Shown here piece by piece: positions 11,701 through 22,565 of a DNA stretch of 64,000 nt; position 1 is the first letter of the stretch; each line of letters begins with the position of its first letter. A model generated the notes under the pieces. It was not told the DNA's origin. It made no database searches and saw only the letters and a list, made by a program, of their open reading frames with translations. Made by a program: the position numbers and the translations under genes. This DNA comes from Branchinecta lynchi (lineage: Eukaryota; Arthropoda; Branchiopoda; Anostraca; Branchinectidae): assembly GCA_023053575.1 (NCBI GenBank), contig JAKZAP010000022.1:18538489-18602488 (forward strand), read 5' to 3'.

Positions 11701-14700
11701 ACAAATTGTACATTTTCCGAACGGTTAAAATACACAGAGAGTGGGACTAAAGATTGACTATTACTTCCCGTCAAAAATCATTTCAGGTACTTCGGACAAA
11801 TCGAACTTTTTCAATAACTCTTCATAGCGTGGTAACTACGCATCTCTGTAACGTGGCTGGTCGGATTCGCCCGCGGCATGATATTCTGCTGGAACATAGA
11901 AAAATCGTTCCAGCCTTAACGGCAAAAAGCCAGAATTCGTGACGTCATGCGTAGTAACTATGGTAAGTAGGATGGAACACGCTCTTTGAAACAGTGCCAT
12001 TCTCATCCACTTATTATGGTAAAAGCCGAATAGCTACCAGTTAGCCGCAGTTACGGCCGCAGTTACGGCGTAACGGCTCCTAGGAACACGCGAATAATAA
12101 TAATAATATTTTATTTCTTACCCACAAATTCCAGAGGAAAAACAAGTGGAGCACAATAAAGAAAAAGAAAGGAAGAAAATACTAAAATAACTATAAATAC
12201 AAAAACACTAGCACATAAACAGGGGGGGGGGGGGTAAGGGGGTGGTGTGGTAAAAACCGAGAGTATGCTAAACCCGACAGCTTCCTGTGTAGCATTGGTA
12301 ATTTCTCCGAAATATTTGGAACACCGCACTTACGAATAATTACTCTATTCCGATGCCAAGGGGGGAGGTAAAGAAGGAATTTACAGTAGCGAAAATAACT
12401 TTTTCGGAGAGAAAGAAGGTCTTTCTTTTTGAGAAGAGGATAAAGTACTGAAACGTAGAATATAGAATGGTCGCAAAAAGTTGAATACAGCCGACCAAGA
12501 GCTCGTCTATTATACCGCCCACGGTTAGCGACAATTTTCGAGTAACCAAATTATATTTTTTTCTTTACATCAAGGACAGATTGTTGTCGCAGAGGCGGTA
12601 GAGAGTTAGTAACAGTGATGCCCAGCCACCTGAAGGAAGTAGCAAGGGGGATGGTAAAATGTTTACACACAAGGGACGACTGAGAAGAAGAACGATCGTT
12701 AAAAACCAAGAATTTACATTTTTCCACATTGAGAGACAGTCCAACATCTGAGAAGAGACTAGAAACTTTTGAAACCATTGAAGAAAGGCTTGTGCGACTA
12801 TTGCTAATCAGAAGCAAGTCGTCTACATAAGCAAGATAAGAAACGTCAGAATGTCCAATAGAATATGTTGAGTGGATTTTTGACAAAATATTCGATATAG
12901 AAATTCTGAAAATACAAGGAGAAAGTACCCCCCCCCCCCCTCGTCGAACTCCCCGCCGAATCCGAACAGAGGGTGAGTTACTGTGGTTGATTCGAAGGAA
13001 AGAGTTCTCATACCAAGAACGCAAAAGGAAAATTACAGACAACACCGTGGGATAGCAAAGAGTAGAGAGCTTGACTGTGTACAAGGCTTTCAAACACTTT
13101 TGAAAGGTCAAGAGCGCAAAAGTAAAGGGAGGAGCCTTCTGCTTGTTTAATAGCCGCCGCCAAAACCCTGTGGGCATGTTGGCAACTAACACCCGACTGG
13201 AACCCAAATTGATTATCCCCAAAATTAGAATTGTAACTTAAATGAGGTAATAATATATACTCGAGAGGACTTTACTGATGTTACAAGCAGTGGTAATTGG
13301 TTGATAAGAAGAACAAATAGAAGGGGATTTGCCACGTTTGAGAATGGAAGTTACGGAACCACACAAGAAGCTGTCGGGAACCGCAGAAATTGTTGAACAC
13401 ATCTGAAACATTAACTGTAAATGGCACAAAAGACTAGTACAATCCAAATTAAGATGGTGAGAGTCAATCTCGTCAATATCAGAAGATGACGACTTCATCC
13501 GCTTGATCGCCTGGGCGACATCATTAATTGAAATCGGAATTACATGTTTCTGTGAAATAATAACGGGTAACTTACTACTGAGAAGCCGCAGCTAAACCGC
13601 ACGGACAGCATAATTTACAACAGAAAAAATAGACGAATAATACTCATACCAAGTCGAACCAACAATCTGAGCACTAGAAGGTGCACCACTTTCTAACTTC
13701 TCTGAGTTGATAATTTTCGACCAATCTTTTCTAGAAGCCGGAAACTCCATACCCTTATATCGGACAGCTTTTAAATATTTCTTGTATTCACTTTTTGTTT
13801 TCGTTTTTATATTTTGAACCCAACCAGAAGAAGGACGTCCACATTCAACCCAAATACGTAGCCAAAATTTTGCTTTATTCTTGACACTCTTTAACTGTTC
13901 ATCAGAAGACCAAATGGGATTACGGGTCCCAACCAGAATACGCTCCTCGGGAACTGCAATTTTCTCGGCCTGTTTCATACACCCAATAATATTCATATAA
14001 TATTTATTAAGATCATCTTTATTCCCCTTAGCCTTTAGCTGTAATAGATGATAAGGCACTCTAATAGTACTGAGCATTGCAGTTAACATACAGAAATATA
14101 ACGGAATATTAGCTCGTTTCCAATTACTTCTTACAAACCAATTGTGCTTTTTATCAGATAGTGGCGTCTGATCAGGACTATATTTAACACTGGCATGAAA
14201 CGACAGAGCAAGATGGTCAATTTCACAAGCGGCGTAATCCACGTGTACAATGGAAGTCAATAAATGAGGGGAACACAAAACGTGATCAATGTCAGAGAAA
14301 CTACCTGAATGGTGAACATACGAGTAAGATTGGTCTTTCTGCAAAATTTTGTAGGTTGGAACAGAATCTAGCACAGCCAGTGATCTATAACAGTCTATAT
14401 TCATGCTGGTGTTAAAGTCACCAAGTAATATATAATCAAGATTCGCGTCCGTCACATTTCTCATTATCCGCTCGAGAGAACCAGCAAACTGGTTTTCAGA
14501 ACTCACTGTGGATGACTTGTGGGGCATATAAATGTTAATGAAAACAGTATTACCACATCTTACCGCTAGAATGCGCTGTTCACAATGAAAAACGGCCGCA
14601 CAGGGGAATACACTTTTCTTTATAATCACAGCAAGGCAACCAGAAGGTCGCCCTCGGGTGGCAGCAGCAGGGAAACAAAAACCACATGATCCGGGCTTCG

Positions 14701-17700
14701 ATTTAAAAAGTTTTTGCTATCGGAGGTAAGGAGAGTCTCCTGTAGGCACACAATATCGTATGTAGAGTATAATTCATCTAGATGGCCTCTTTTCCTTTCG
14801 TCCCGTAAACATTATGTGCGACAATCGAAATATCGAGGTTCATTTAGATCGCCGACCGTCAACTAGGTTTCTAAGAACTGGGCATGTAATGCTAAATGAC
14901 ACGTGCTCACCGTCACAATTAGCGCATTTTGGGGCAAACGTGCAAGGTTGTTCTTTGGTGCATGAATGAGCGCCAGAACAGCGGACACATTTTTCAACGG
15001 GACGAGGGCACGATGACTGGACATGGGCGGGAGAACGGCATTGAAAGCAGCACTTCAGCGCTTCTTTGAACTCATTGACTTTAAAGATTTCATAACCAAA
15101 TGAGGGTTTTGGGTCTCCATTTTACCACTTAGCCCAAAACTGCACTGTTGAAAGTATACAAAAGTTGAAAGAAGCATATCTCAACTGCACTTCAACACGA
15201 TGTTAAGGTTATAGCAGACCATAGGTAATTTTGACTTAAAAGTGCATCGTTCTCTTTTCAATACAGTCAATGGGGAATGACACGTTTTGATCCTTTGATC
15301 TTCATGAATCAAATGCCAGAAGTTACAGATTGACAACTATTCTGGAATAACCGCGCACGCCTCCAAAAAGGAAAGACTTTGTAGCATACGAGAGGTTTCA
15401 TGCGTCTTTAAAGAAGAACTGAATGCTTCAGCTACTGCATTTTCTTACTTCTCGACCTCCCTAATTGTCTTCAGCTGAACTAGCACTTTCATTTCCTTCA
15501 TATTCATTCCCGTGAAATATTAAACCCAATCCGCATCACTTGACCCAGTCCAAGAGAAGCGTTTAGCCTTTCTCCTCCAGACAAGACCCAAAAGGCGAAT
15601 TCTGACCGCTGCGGTTTAACTTGCAAGAAAACAAAAGGATTCTTGTTTTTATGACACTTCAGCATACTCAAGTGCCATATAGCGATCGTAATTTCTGTCG
15701 GTCTGTCCCAGTTTCGTTAGTTTGGGCACTTCCACACAAGCTAGGACGATGAAACTTCGCAGGCATGTCAGGGACCCGACCAGATCAACTTACAAATCAT
15801 CACTTCCCCAATCCGACTTTCCCCGGATCCGGAAACTATAAAGCAAAAGGTAGCAAAAAGGGCTCTGCCCAAACGCGGGATCGATCTACGGACCTCTGTG
15901 TCGCGAGTCAGGTGCTCTAACACGGGGCCAGGACTTGATGTTTTAAAAAGCTAATGCGGGAATAGACACGGTTTAAGATTAAAGTAAGACCAAGTGGTCA
16001 AAACGATAGTGGTTAAATTAAACAAATCTCGTGAAACGCTTCCACACAAGCTAGGACAATAAAACTTGGCAGGAATATCAGGGAACCGACCAGATTAGCT
16101 TGGAAATAATCACTTTCCAGATCCGATCATAGTGGGGGGAGTGGAGGGATGGAAAACCCGGAAACTATTAACATGCATAACTTTGGAAAGGGTAATCGGA
16201 CATGCGTGAAACTTGACATGTGTCAAGGACAAGTGTTTCGGATATTCAGTTTCGAATCCGGACTAGATTCGATACCTGTGGGGGGGGGGGTGGAGGGGGG
16301 CACAGGAAATCTCCAGAAACGCTTCCACACAAGCTAGGACAATAAAACTTGGAAGGCATATGAGGGAACCGACCAGGTTAACTTGGAAATAATCACTTCC
16401 CCGAGCCAGCCATCGCGGGGGGAGTGGAAGGATGGAGAATCTGGAAACTAGAATCATACGTAACGTCGGAACGGGTAATCGGACATGCCTGAAACGTGAC
16501 AAGTGTTAAGAACAAGTGTCTCAGAGTTTCAATTTCAACTCTAGCCCGAATCCGATAACTGGGGTGGGGGTAGAGGGGGGACCGGAAATCTTTTGAAACG
16601 CTTAGGGTCGAGGGATCGGGATGGAACTTGAAGGGAAGAACGAGCATTAACCCTAGATACTTTATTGACGAAATAGGACCGGGTCGTGTCGCAGTGGAGG
16701 GTGTCGCCGAGGGGGTTTCTTGGATTTCCGCGGTGATCATGAGTGAGGGTGCTTCTAGATGTACTATGACCACGAAATTTGGCAGACATATTACGTACTT
16801 TCCTAGTTCGACTTGGAAATAGTTCCTTTCCCGATACGGTGATGTTGGGGGAGTGGAGGGATGGGGATCCAGCATCTAGTGACATGCATAACTTTGGAAC
16901 GGGTGATCGGACGTGAATGAAACTTGAGAAGTGTCAGAACAAGTGCCTCAGATGATCAATTTCAAGTTCGGAACGAACCCAATAACTGGGTGGGGGGGGG
17001 GGGGGAGATGCAGGGGGGTGCAAGAAATCTCGTGAAACGCTTAGAGTCGACAGATCGGGATGGGACTTGGAGGAAAGAACAAGCATAAGCCGTAGAGACT
17101 ATACTGACAAAACAGGACCTGATCTTGTCACAGTTGGGGGAGTTTGAGAGGGTTTTCCCCAATTCTGGTCATGACGAGCTCGAGTGCCTCCAAATGTGCT
17201 ATGACCATGAAACTTGGCAGGCTTTGCTATGACCCTGAAACTTGGCAGGAATGTTAGGGACTCTGTCAGATTGGCTTACAAATATTTCATCCCCAGATCC
17301 GATCATCGTTGGGGGATAAACAGTTATAAGTGACTGGAAAACCATTTCAGATTTAGTAGATTAAGTCGATTTTCTGATGAAATGAATATCGGGAGAGAGA
17401 TGCGGCCTTGACAACTGCAAACCGTATCTGACAAACATGCTAACTGTTCTTACAAGTACCATATGAGCTTTCAGCTCTTGTGATTATCAGTGGTCTAGAG
17501 GATTATGAGGCTACGAAGCTTCTGCACTTCGTGGAGAGATTTGTTAAACTTTTCATTTGACATATGGGTACCGGAAACCTGGTAGAGTCGAGGAAAAAAC
17601 GCTGCTAGTGGTCTTATGTCCTTACAAGTGTAACGATGCCGGGAACATATTCCTGATTCCCATGAGCGGCTGTAGCAGCCTGCAAATCTGACTCGACTTA

Positions 17701-19430
17701 CTTTTCATTCCTGTAAGATACTGGTTGTCTCGCTCGACAAAGAAGCGGGGCTTTTCCTGCGCATTCAGCGCTGCTCGGAGGTGTGAGGGCTTTTTGAAGA
17801 CGACATAAGCAACCTTGAACCCACCCTAAAAAAAAACGAAAACTACTACATTCATACATATATTTCCTGTTCTTTTCGTGTTTCTTTGTGTATTTCTTGT
17901 TTTGCGTAGTATACACTGTGCAAATGCCTGACTACTAGCCTGCACGTTATGAATTCAGCCATTCCTTTATTCTACAATGTTGCGGTATCTTGATTTTAAA
18001 TTTCTGCTACTAGTAAGTAAGCAATGTATTTATTACCCGTATTTTTCCTTGAGAACGAAACAGAATAAAAAAAGAAAGAGAAGGAGGAAAAACAAAATTG
18101 TAAAATGTAAAAGATGTACACACATGTAGCCTACATTAAAGTTAATGATTAATAAACATCAAAGCATATACTTAAAGCTGCTCAGTACTCAGTTCTTCTG
18201 CAAGTTTTTTTTTTCTTTTTAGTGAAACCCAAATAACAACTGTGCTGTAGACTTTTCTGACTATCGAAAGTGAACTTGCTCTGCACTATCATAGGGGTCC
18301 AGAAGCCCATTCTCAAATTGTGAAGTAACATCTGAATGAAAGGGTGGAGACGAAATGGTCTGACGCATACATGACAGTGTTCTGAAGTGTCTGGCAAGAA
18401 GTGTCCAACAGATTTTACAGTGTTAACTAATAACTAATCGAAACACACCAGTCATACACAACTCCTCAATTTTTGGTCATGGTGCTCCAACGTCTGTACA
18501 TGCCCCAATGTATGGGCATGCAACTCATACGTTGGGGCACAATGCCCTCCAGCAAGGGCATGATACCCCCCATAAAAATCAATTTGAAAAGCAGAATTTC
18601 ATTTCCGATTCTCAGTTCAACAGATTCATACGGGGTACCATGCCCTTGCTGCAGGGCATGGTGCCCCAAGGTGTGAGCACCATGCCCATGGTGTGAGCAC
18701 CATGCCCATACGCTGGGTATGTCCGGACGTTTGGGCACCAAGCCAAGAAATTTGAGGATTTCTGTATGATTGAAACAGACATGAGTTTACAAGTAAATTG
18801 GGAATGACGCAAGAATTTTTTATTTACCATTTTATGCTGTTCTGTCGGAAAAAATCTTGACACTTCCTTTTTCGGTGGTGCATTTGAGACTGTATGCTGA
18901 AGCTGCACTGACTCCACTTTTCCAAACTCATTGAAGAGCCTCTTGAGACATTCCTAAAAGTCAAAAGGTTGATTTGGCTTGAGTTTTAGCAGGATATGGA
19001 ATGTGAGTCACATAGTATTGTCTGGCATAACATCTTGGAGCCCTGACGCAACTTGCTCTTCAGGGCTTGTTGGAAAGTAGGCCTACTGCTGGAAATTATT
19101 ATAGCAAACACTTAGTTGGTGGGACGTTAGTAGAAACACAAAAGTAAACGACACTGAGAACTGAAAAAACAGGTAAGCTTTGGGCCTATTTGCCGAACAG
19201 AATTCTCAAGCAAAGATATCTCAGAACAAACTGAAAGAAGGTCTACTAGTCAGACAGGACGGATGTGTCCAATAAAACACTCACCTCATCACAATAGGGG
19301 GGAATGTTGGTAACAAACAATGTCTTTTCAGCTGGCTTATCTGCTGTCTTTTCTCTGACAGAATGCTCTTTTAGAAAGACTGTATGAGAAGCTCTATGGT
19401 CATGGTTTACATGCACAGCGAGTGGGACCA
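8628..19430 (-). CDS. RRP7A: RRP7A homologue, ribosomal RNA processing protein 7 (six exons; first exon not found)
   Basis: RRP7 acts in the nucleolus in small-subunit (18S) pre-rRNA processing, as an SSU-processome component. Coding exons on the minus strand are 19430-19285, 18953-18828, 17825-17702, 11203-11038, 9472-9342 and 8713-8628. All have AG/GT borders and matching phases. They give 259 residues, against about 280 in the human protein, so only a short N-terminal exon carrying one leftover base is missing. Landmarks in order: an RRM-like fold with TLFVTNIPPYC, KKEVSRFFP and GGFKVAYVVFKKPS; a helical linker with EVDIYMAEYDKQ; the acidic/aromatic DDEGWVTVT; QLVNFYTYQ; and the terminal LRKKFEEDKKRI...SRKFRPY. 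The stop is TGA at 8630-8628. A weak candidate first exon (MQKQ, 20721-20709, donor GTAATT) has the right phase, but I do not rely on it. Introns carry many transposon insertions. Confidence 0.93.
8908..9341 (-). repeat. In-frame repetitive sequence in RRP7A last intron
   Basis: Degenerate units built on GATCCGGTTGCATAGAGCC and on TCCGATATCCAG-like words. A segment including GTTGCGAATCTTC is duplicated about 91 bp apart (about 9161 and 9252). Read on the minus strand in the RRP7A frame it is open and repeats the peptide HRLYATGSEDSQ. Confidence 0.7.
9342..9472 (-). CDS. RRP7A: RRP7A exon 6
   Basis: 131 nt, acceptor CGTCTTCTAG|GAGTC, donor ATCGAAA|GTAAGTG. It encodes SRAPVIARTAATEDNLKKK and QLVNFYTYQLKQTKIE. 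The reading frame stays open for about 435 nt into the following intron, so an unspliced product would be extended rather than cut short at once. Confidence 0.93.
9651..9754. mobile_element. Short MITE with CGTTCACAAGC termini
   Basis: AAGCCCCGTTCACAAGCG at the left is inverted relative to GCTTGTGAACGCGGCTT at the right, with CTAGGCATCTGTGCTTG inside. The same termini bound a longer element at 57.16 kb. Confidence 0.7.
9755..11037. other. RRP7A intron; inverted repeat, no other gene seen
   Basis: Segments at about 10021-10070 and about 10422-10470 are inverted copies sharing GGCGCTACTCC and GATTTTGCTCTG-like words. A poly-C run lies at about 10325-10350. An open frame on minus at 9874-10146 (90 aa) is unidentified and could be fortuitous. 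Confidence 0.45.
11038..11203 (-). CDS. RRP7A: RRP7A exon 5 (helical linker, DDEGW motif)
   Basis: 166 nt, acceptor CTACTTCCAG|AATGG, donor TCAAA|GTAAGTG. Its two first bases complete the codon left by exon 4. It encodes KWTKSYEES, LQSEVDIYMAEYDKQ, a Lys/Glu-rich helix, and PDDEGWVTVTS. The EVD.YM..YD and P.DEGWV blocks are strongly diagnostic of RRP7. Confidence 0.95.
11312..11985 (+). mobile_element. AGAGCGTGTTCC-TIR MITE, copy 3, interrupted
   Basis: The ends CAGCGTGTTCCACCCTTC and GTAGGATGGAACACGCTCT are inverted. The left half (to GGGAGCGTAG at about 11455) and right half (from TAGCGTGGTAACTACGCAT at about 11828) match the intact copy at 4.74 kb. About 370 bp of unrelated AT-rich sequence is inserted between them. 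Confidence 0.8.
12340..14843 (-). pseudogene. LINE ORF2 (endonuclease plus reverse transcriptase), disrupted
   Basis: Starts MNLDISIVAHNVYG, the beginning of an APE-type endonuclease. DIVCLQETLL follows with the catalytic Glu, then LLGDFNTSMN, then SDIDHVLCSP and CEIDHLALSF with the D-H pair. RT blocks are YQPITTACNISKVL, a GVRRGGGGVLSP version of the usual GVRQGGVLSP, and YLAYVDDLLLIS with YVDD in place of (F/Y)ADD. Breaks occur near 14635, 13500 and 13230. A poly-C run at about 12926-12945 expands the GG motif. ORF2 would cut target DNA and copy RNA, but this copy cannot make a full protein. Confidence 0.85.
14840..15122 (-). pseudogene. LINE ORF1 C-terminus with three zinc knuckles
   Basis: The frame reads GYEIFKVNEFKEALKCCFQC onward and shows three Cys/His knuckles: CFQCRSPAHVQSSC, CVRCSGAHSCTKEQPC and CANCDGEHVSFSITC. 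It ends RRSK-stop. This is the gag-like RNA-binding tail of Jockey-type LINE ORF1 proteins. The stop TGA overlaps the ORF2 ATG (ATGA at 14843-14840). The N-terminal part is absent because the element is 5'-truncated. Confidence 0.85.
15123..15654. other. RRP7A intron sequence, nothing recognised
   Basis: No exon, RNA gene or repeat relationship was identified here. Confidence 0.5.
15655..17480 (+). repeat. Family D higher-order repeat element, copy 1
   Basis: The 5' part has AGTGCCATATAGCGATCG and TCTGTCGGTCTGTCCC. The body cycles through three recurring cores: GATGAAACTTCGCAGGCATG, AATGAAACTTGAGAAGTG-like, and GGGATGGAACTTGAAGGGAA. Poly-G tracts follow CGACCATCG-like words. The 3' end reads CAAGTACCATATGAGCTTTC then AGCTCTTG. 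An insertion with tRNA-like sequence sits near 15.87-15.94 kb. Confidence 0.85.
15865..15935 (-). pseudogene. tRNA-like fragment in family D copy
   Basis: On the minus strand it reads GGCCCCGTG, TTAGAGCACCTGACTCGCG, then a B-box-like GATCGATCCC and GGGC. The D-arm is partly deleted and the anticodon stem pairs poorly. It is probably a tRNA-derived repeat remnant rather than a working gene. Confidence 0.35.
17702..17825 (-). CDS. RRP7A: RRP7A exon 4 (RNP1-like strand)
   Basis: 124 nt, acceptor TTTTTTTTTAG|GGTGG, donor AAAA|GTAAGT, phase 0 in and one base out. It encodes GGFKVAYVVFKKPSHLRAAL and then RFFVERDNQYLTGMK, the characteristic GF.VAYVVF strand of RRP7 proteins. Confidence 0.93.
18005..18075 (-). 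mobile_element. LINE 3' tail fragment
   Basis: On the minus strand a TACGGGTAATAAATAC motif is followed by (CTTA)-type repeats. It resembles the tails at 12.1, 25.7 and 43.85 kb. Confidence 0.5.
18480..18740. mobile_element. Foldback element with about 100-bp arms
   Basis: The left arm 18480-18573 and right arm 18628-18740 are inverted: GGTGCTCCAACGTCTGTACA against its inverse at TCCGGACGTTTGGGCACC. Each arm carries its own small hairpins such as CCCTTGCTGCAGGGCATGG. The right arm has an extra tandem GTGAGCACCATGCCCATG unit. It lies in RRP7A intron 4. Confidence 0.85.
18828..18953 (-). CDS. RRP7A: RRP7A exon 3
   Basis: 126 nt, phase 0 to 0, acceptor TTTTAG|GAATG, donor ATG|GTAAATA. It encodes ECLKRLFNEFGKVESVQLQ followed by PPKKEVSRFFPTEQ, the RRP7 segment between the first RRM strand and the RNP1-like strand. 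Confidence 0.92.
19285..19430 (-). CDS. RRP7A: RRP7A exon 2 (start of RRM-like domain)
   Basis: The acceptor is TTTTGTTTCAG before TGGTCC and the donor is GAG|GTGAGT. It is 146 nt, entering with two bases of a split codon and ending in phase 0. It encodes VPLAVHVN..., EHSVREKTADKPAEKTLFV and TNIPPYCDE. The last part corresponds to the RNP2-like first strand of the family's RRM fold. Confidence 0.92.
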
Positions 19431-21196
19431 CTGAAACAAAAGAAAAATATGACACTCCATCAGATTCAAAGATGCTTGCAGAATGACTATACTCTTAAAG
19501 TCTGATTCATTTAAAATGCGTTAAAGTATCAGCCAGTCACACTAACAAAAAAAAAACCTCATTTCCATCCAAATCAGATCATCACTTCTACATTAGCTTA
19601 TTTAAAGTTTTCAGGCACTTCTCCTGAGATGTTTCATTCCAGTCATCTTTAAAACTCATTGTTGCAACTTCACAGTTTTAAAATGAAACTGAAATTGTGC
19701 TAAATATTTTGTTTAGCTTATCTGCTTGTCAAACGGAATACTATGTCCAGAGTTTGAAATCCCAGAGTAACTCTGGATGCAAGGAAATTTTGTGAGCCAT
19801 ATTTGTAAACTAAACTCAGATTTCAGTTGAGAATGAATTTCAAAAAAAAGTCTAGCGGGACGAGAATTCCTTTGATCATGAAAGGAGTTCTAGTCTAGTT
19901 GAAAGGAATCTCATTGGTGAAACTGGTAAAAGAATACAAGTCTAGCTAGCTTTTGAAAGCAGCAGTCATCGGTAGCCTAATGATGTCATTAATATAATCA
20001 AAAAGAATTTTTGTTGGCTGGTGAATTTATTTTTGTCTGATTTTATTGTTTGAAGAATTATTTTTTCCTTCTGCATGTAAACATAATCTTGTCACCAAGA
20101 CCCGATTCTGTTCCAAGTTTTCCTGTACTTGTATAGGAGGGGTACCTGACCTCGTTTTTACACTACCACCTCGAATTTTGCCGTGAAAATGTTAAAATGA
20201 TATGTGCATGCTCTCCTGACAGTAAAGAGGCAAAATATTAATTTTTTTCAACAGCTATGTGTCCAAATTATTCAAATTTTGTGCCTTTTCTTTGTTTTGA
20301 AGCTGCTTTGAAAAGGGATTTTCTGACTATTTACTTTGGTAACTCTACCTTTTTCATCATTTTGTAAGTCACAGAAAGGATTCCGAGCTAAGGAAAGATG
20401 AGGTAGTCTTGTTTGAAAAGAAATATGTTGAACTAGAAATGCTGTAGCAAGATTTGTTTATTCAATACGAAAACCATTCAATCAGCTTTAATCATTAATC
20501 CAGTATGTTTGTCATGTTTGTTGGTTCCTTGTTAAGCCAGACAGATTATTCTGAAGGAGAGACTTCTCTGGAAATTTGAAATCTTGTCGGAGGTTAGATA
20601 CCCATGCTGCATCAGCTGTTCAGGGAAAAACCTTCTTCCCTCACAAATATAGCCACATAAGTAAGGAAGTAATTCAATAAAAATGAGGCAAGATTTAGTC
20701 ATAATTACTTTGCTTCTGCATGGCTTCGCTATTTTTAGACAGTGTACCCTGCAAGCCTGGTTTATTTCTTATGAATAACCCACAACCCACGCTTCTTGTT
20801 TCGAAAATTTCGCGCTAGCTTGTAGCTCTGGGCCAAGGCGTTTACCTCTATGGACGGTACAGGAGGAAGATTTTAAATTGAAAAAATGCAGCAGCTTCAA
20901 GAAAGTTTAGAAACACTGAGAAAAGTTTTCTTTTCCGGTCAGAGACCTGCTTCTAAGCTACTAGAGGTACTTCTGAGCTACATTTATTTGATGGTTTGCT
21001 TGGTTCTACTTTGCTTACTTGCAACTCAGTGTTCCTGGTGAAAACTTGATAGGTCGAGGCCAAATGAAAGCTAACTTCTTCTGTCAATAATTTACTCTGT
21101 ACAGGTGAAAGCCCTATATTGTATCCACACTTGTATATGTGAGGTAAAATATTAACTTTCAGATAGAAGGTGTCAGAAAGCTCTGAAACAAACAAA
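19431..21196. other. Upstream of RRP7A exon 2; first exon/promoter expected, not resolved
   Basis: The missing RRP7A first exon should be here or further right. The only phase-compatible candidate I found is ATGCAGAAGCAAA at 20721-20709 (minus) with a weak donor GTAATT. No repeats stand out. Confidence 0.35.
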
Positions 21197-21197
21197 A

Positions 21198-21290
21198 ATG
21201 CTGAATTAATTCAGCATTTTTCGGACTTGCATTTTCACTCAATGCTGAATTAATTCAGCATTTTTCGGACTTGCATTTTCACTCAATTAA
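21198..21290. repeat. 42-bp tandem duplication with 20-bp palindrome
   Basis: Two copies of a unit starting with the perfect palindrome ATGCTGAATTAATTCAGCAT and ending TTGCATTTTCACTCAA. More AATTCAGCA words follow to about 21355. Confidence 0.85.
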
Positions 21291-21469
21291 TGGAGTATTC
21301 ATTCAGCATAAAATTCATCGACAAATTCAGCAAGAATGCTAAATCTTATGCTGAATTTTGTGGAGAGGGGATTCTCTCAGTGTTTTTGGCGGCAAACATA
21401 ACAAATTCAAAAAGAAAACTGACAGTTCTGCAAAAATTCCAAATTCTAAGAGAACTGGCGATCATGGTG

Positions 21470-21560
21470 AAAGAAAAGATAAGAAGTTAGGAAGAAAGGA
21501 AAGATAAGAAGGTTGGAAAAAGAAAAGATAGGAAGAAAGGAAAGATAAGAAGGTTGGATA
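21470..21560. repeat. Purine-rich AGGAAAGATAAGAAGG repeats
   Basis: Several copies of GGAAAGATAAGAAGGTTGGA-like words occur in tandem. This is simple purine-rich sequence. Confidence 0.75.
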
Positions 21561-22189
21561 GCAGTAGCTGATCCATTTTGTCAGCTTTATACAGCCAATT
21601 CTTTTTTCTTCTTCTTCTTCCTGACTTAAATTTTGGTATTCTAAAAGTATCAGAGAAGAAAAAAAGCTAACAGCTTTCGAACAAAAAAAGAAAAGGAAAT
21701 GCAGCATTAATGCAGCATTTACAGCACCAAAAAGCTTTCTGACATGTTCATACATGATATAGTTATTTTCTTCTTTGTCGTTTGCAAGGACAGCTTTCCT
21801 TTACAGTAGAGATATGCTTATGTTAACGTCTGCTAATAGTGAACTATCTCCAAAGAAGACAACTAAACTATACCAGGCAACTTTTAGAGCAAAATACTGG
21901 TTAGAAACGTTAAATTTACATCTAAGTTACCCAGATTTCATCAAAAGCCTGAATCTTTTCGGCTTTGTTTTCCTCCGATTGTTCTTACAATTATTCCTTT
22001 AGAAAAAGGAATGAGAAGGATAAGACGAGAAATGTGTGTCATCGTTTGTAATAGGTGAGTAAAATTTGCCCACTCCCGCACAGGACACGGTTGTACAATT
22101 CTTGTGAGCGTTCTGTTTGTTTTTTTGTTGACAGAATGTTTAAATTAAAATTAATTGAAAAAAAAACAAAAAACATTGAATTAATAGCA

Positions 22190-22565
22190 AGGGCTAGTCT
22201 CTCAGACCCCCCGTTTCAAGTCCGGACCAATTCCGATAACAATGTACGGAGCTCGAAGGGGGCCGCTCAAAGTCTCGTGAAAACCCTTCCAACTACTTTG
22301 GTCAGATCCAGTTCGGGCACAGAACTATCACAACTAAAGTGTTTGCTTCTACCTTCGATTGAGTTATACGCGAATCGGAACCAGAGTACCAAAAAATTTC
22401 TATTCTAAAACAGTTGTCAATGAGTGAAATAACCGTTTCGGATTTACTAGTTCGAGCCCGTCTTCTGATTTAAGATAACGGGAGAGAGAGCTTTGACAAA
22501 TCCAACCCGTATTTGACAAACATGCTAACTGTTCTTACAAGTGCCATACGAGCTTTCGGCTCTTG
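22190..22565 (+). repeat. Family D 3' fragment
   Basis: Starts within a D subunit (CAGACCCCCCGTTTCAAGTC) and shares TGACAAACATGCTAACTGTT with the 17.4 kb copy. It ends CAAGTGCCATACGAGCTTTC then GGCTCTTG. Confidence 0.75.

Larger units (their letters stand above)
12106..15122 (-). mobile_element. 5'-truncated non-LTR retrotransposon (ORF1 tail, EN, RT, 3' UTR)
   Basis: On the minus strand the order is ORF1 zinc-knuckle tail, apurinic-type endonuclease, reverse transcriptase, 3' UTR and an (ATT)n tail at 12106-12120. It lies in the same orientation as RRP7A, inside intron 5. Frameshifts and stops break ORF2, so it is dead. The 3' UTR end, with CTGGAATTTGTGGGTAA, is shared with the truncated tail at 43.85 kb. 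Confidence 0.88.

Noticed and set aside
16149..17162. Overlapping frames on both strands in the 16-17 kb region
   Set aside because: Explained by family D repeats and poly-G tracts that yield proline/glycine-rich shadows.
20709..20721. MQKQ first exon of RRP7A
   Set aside because: The phase fits but the donor (GTAATT) is weak and 13 nt of coding sequence carries too little information.
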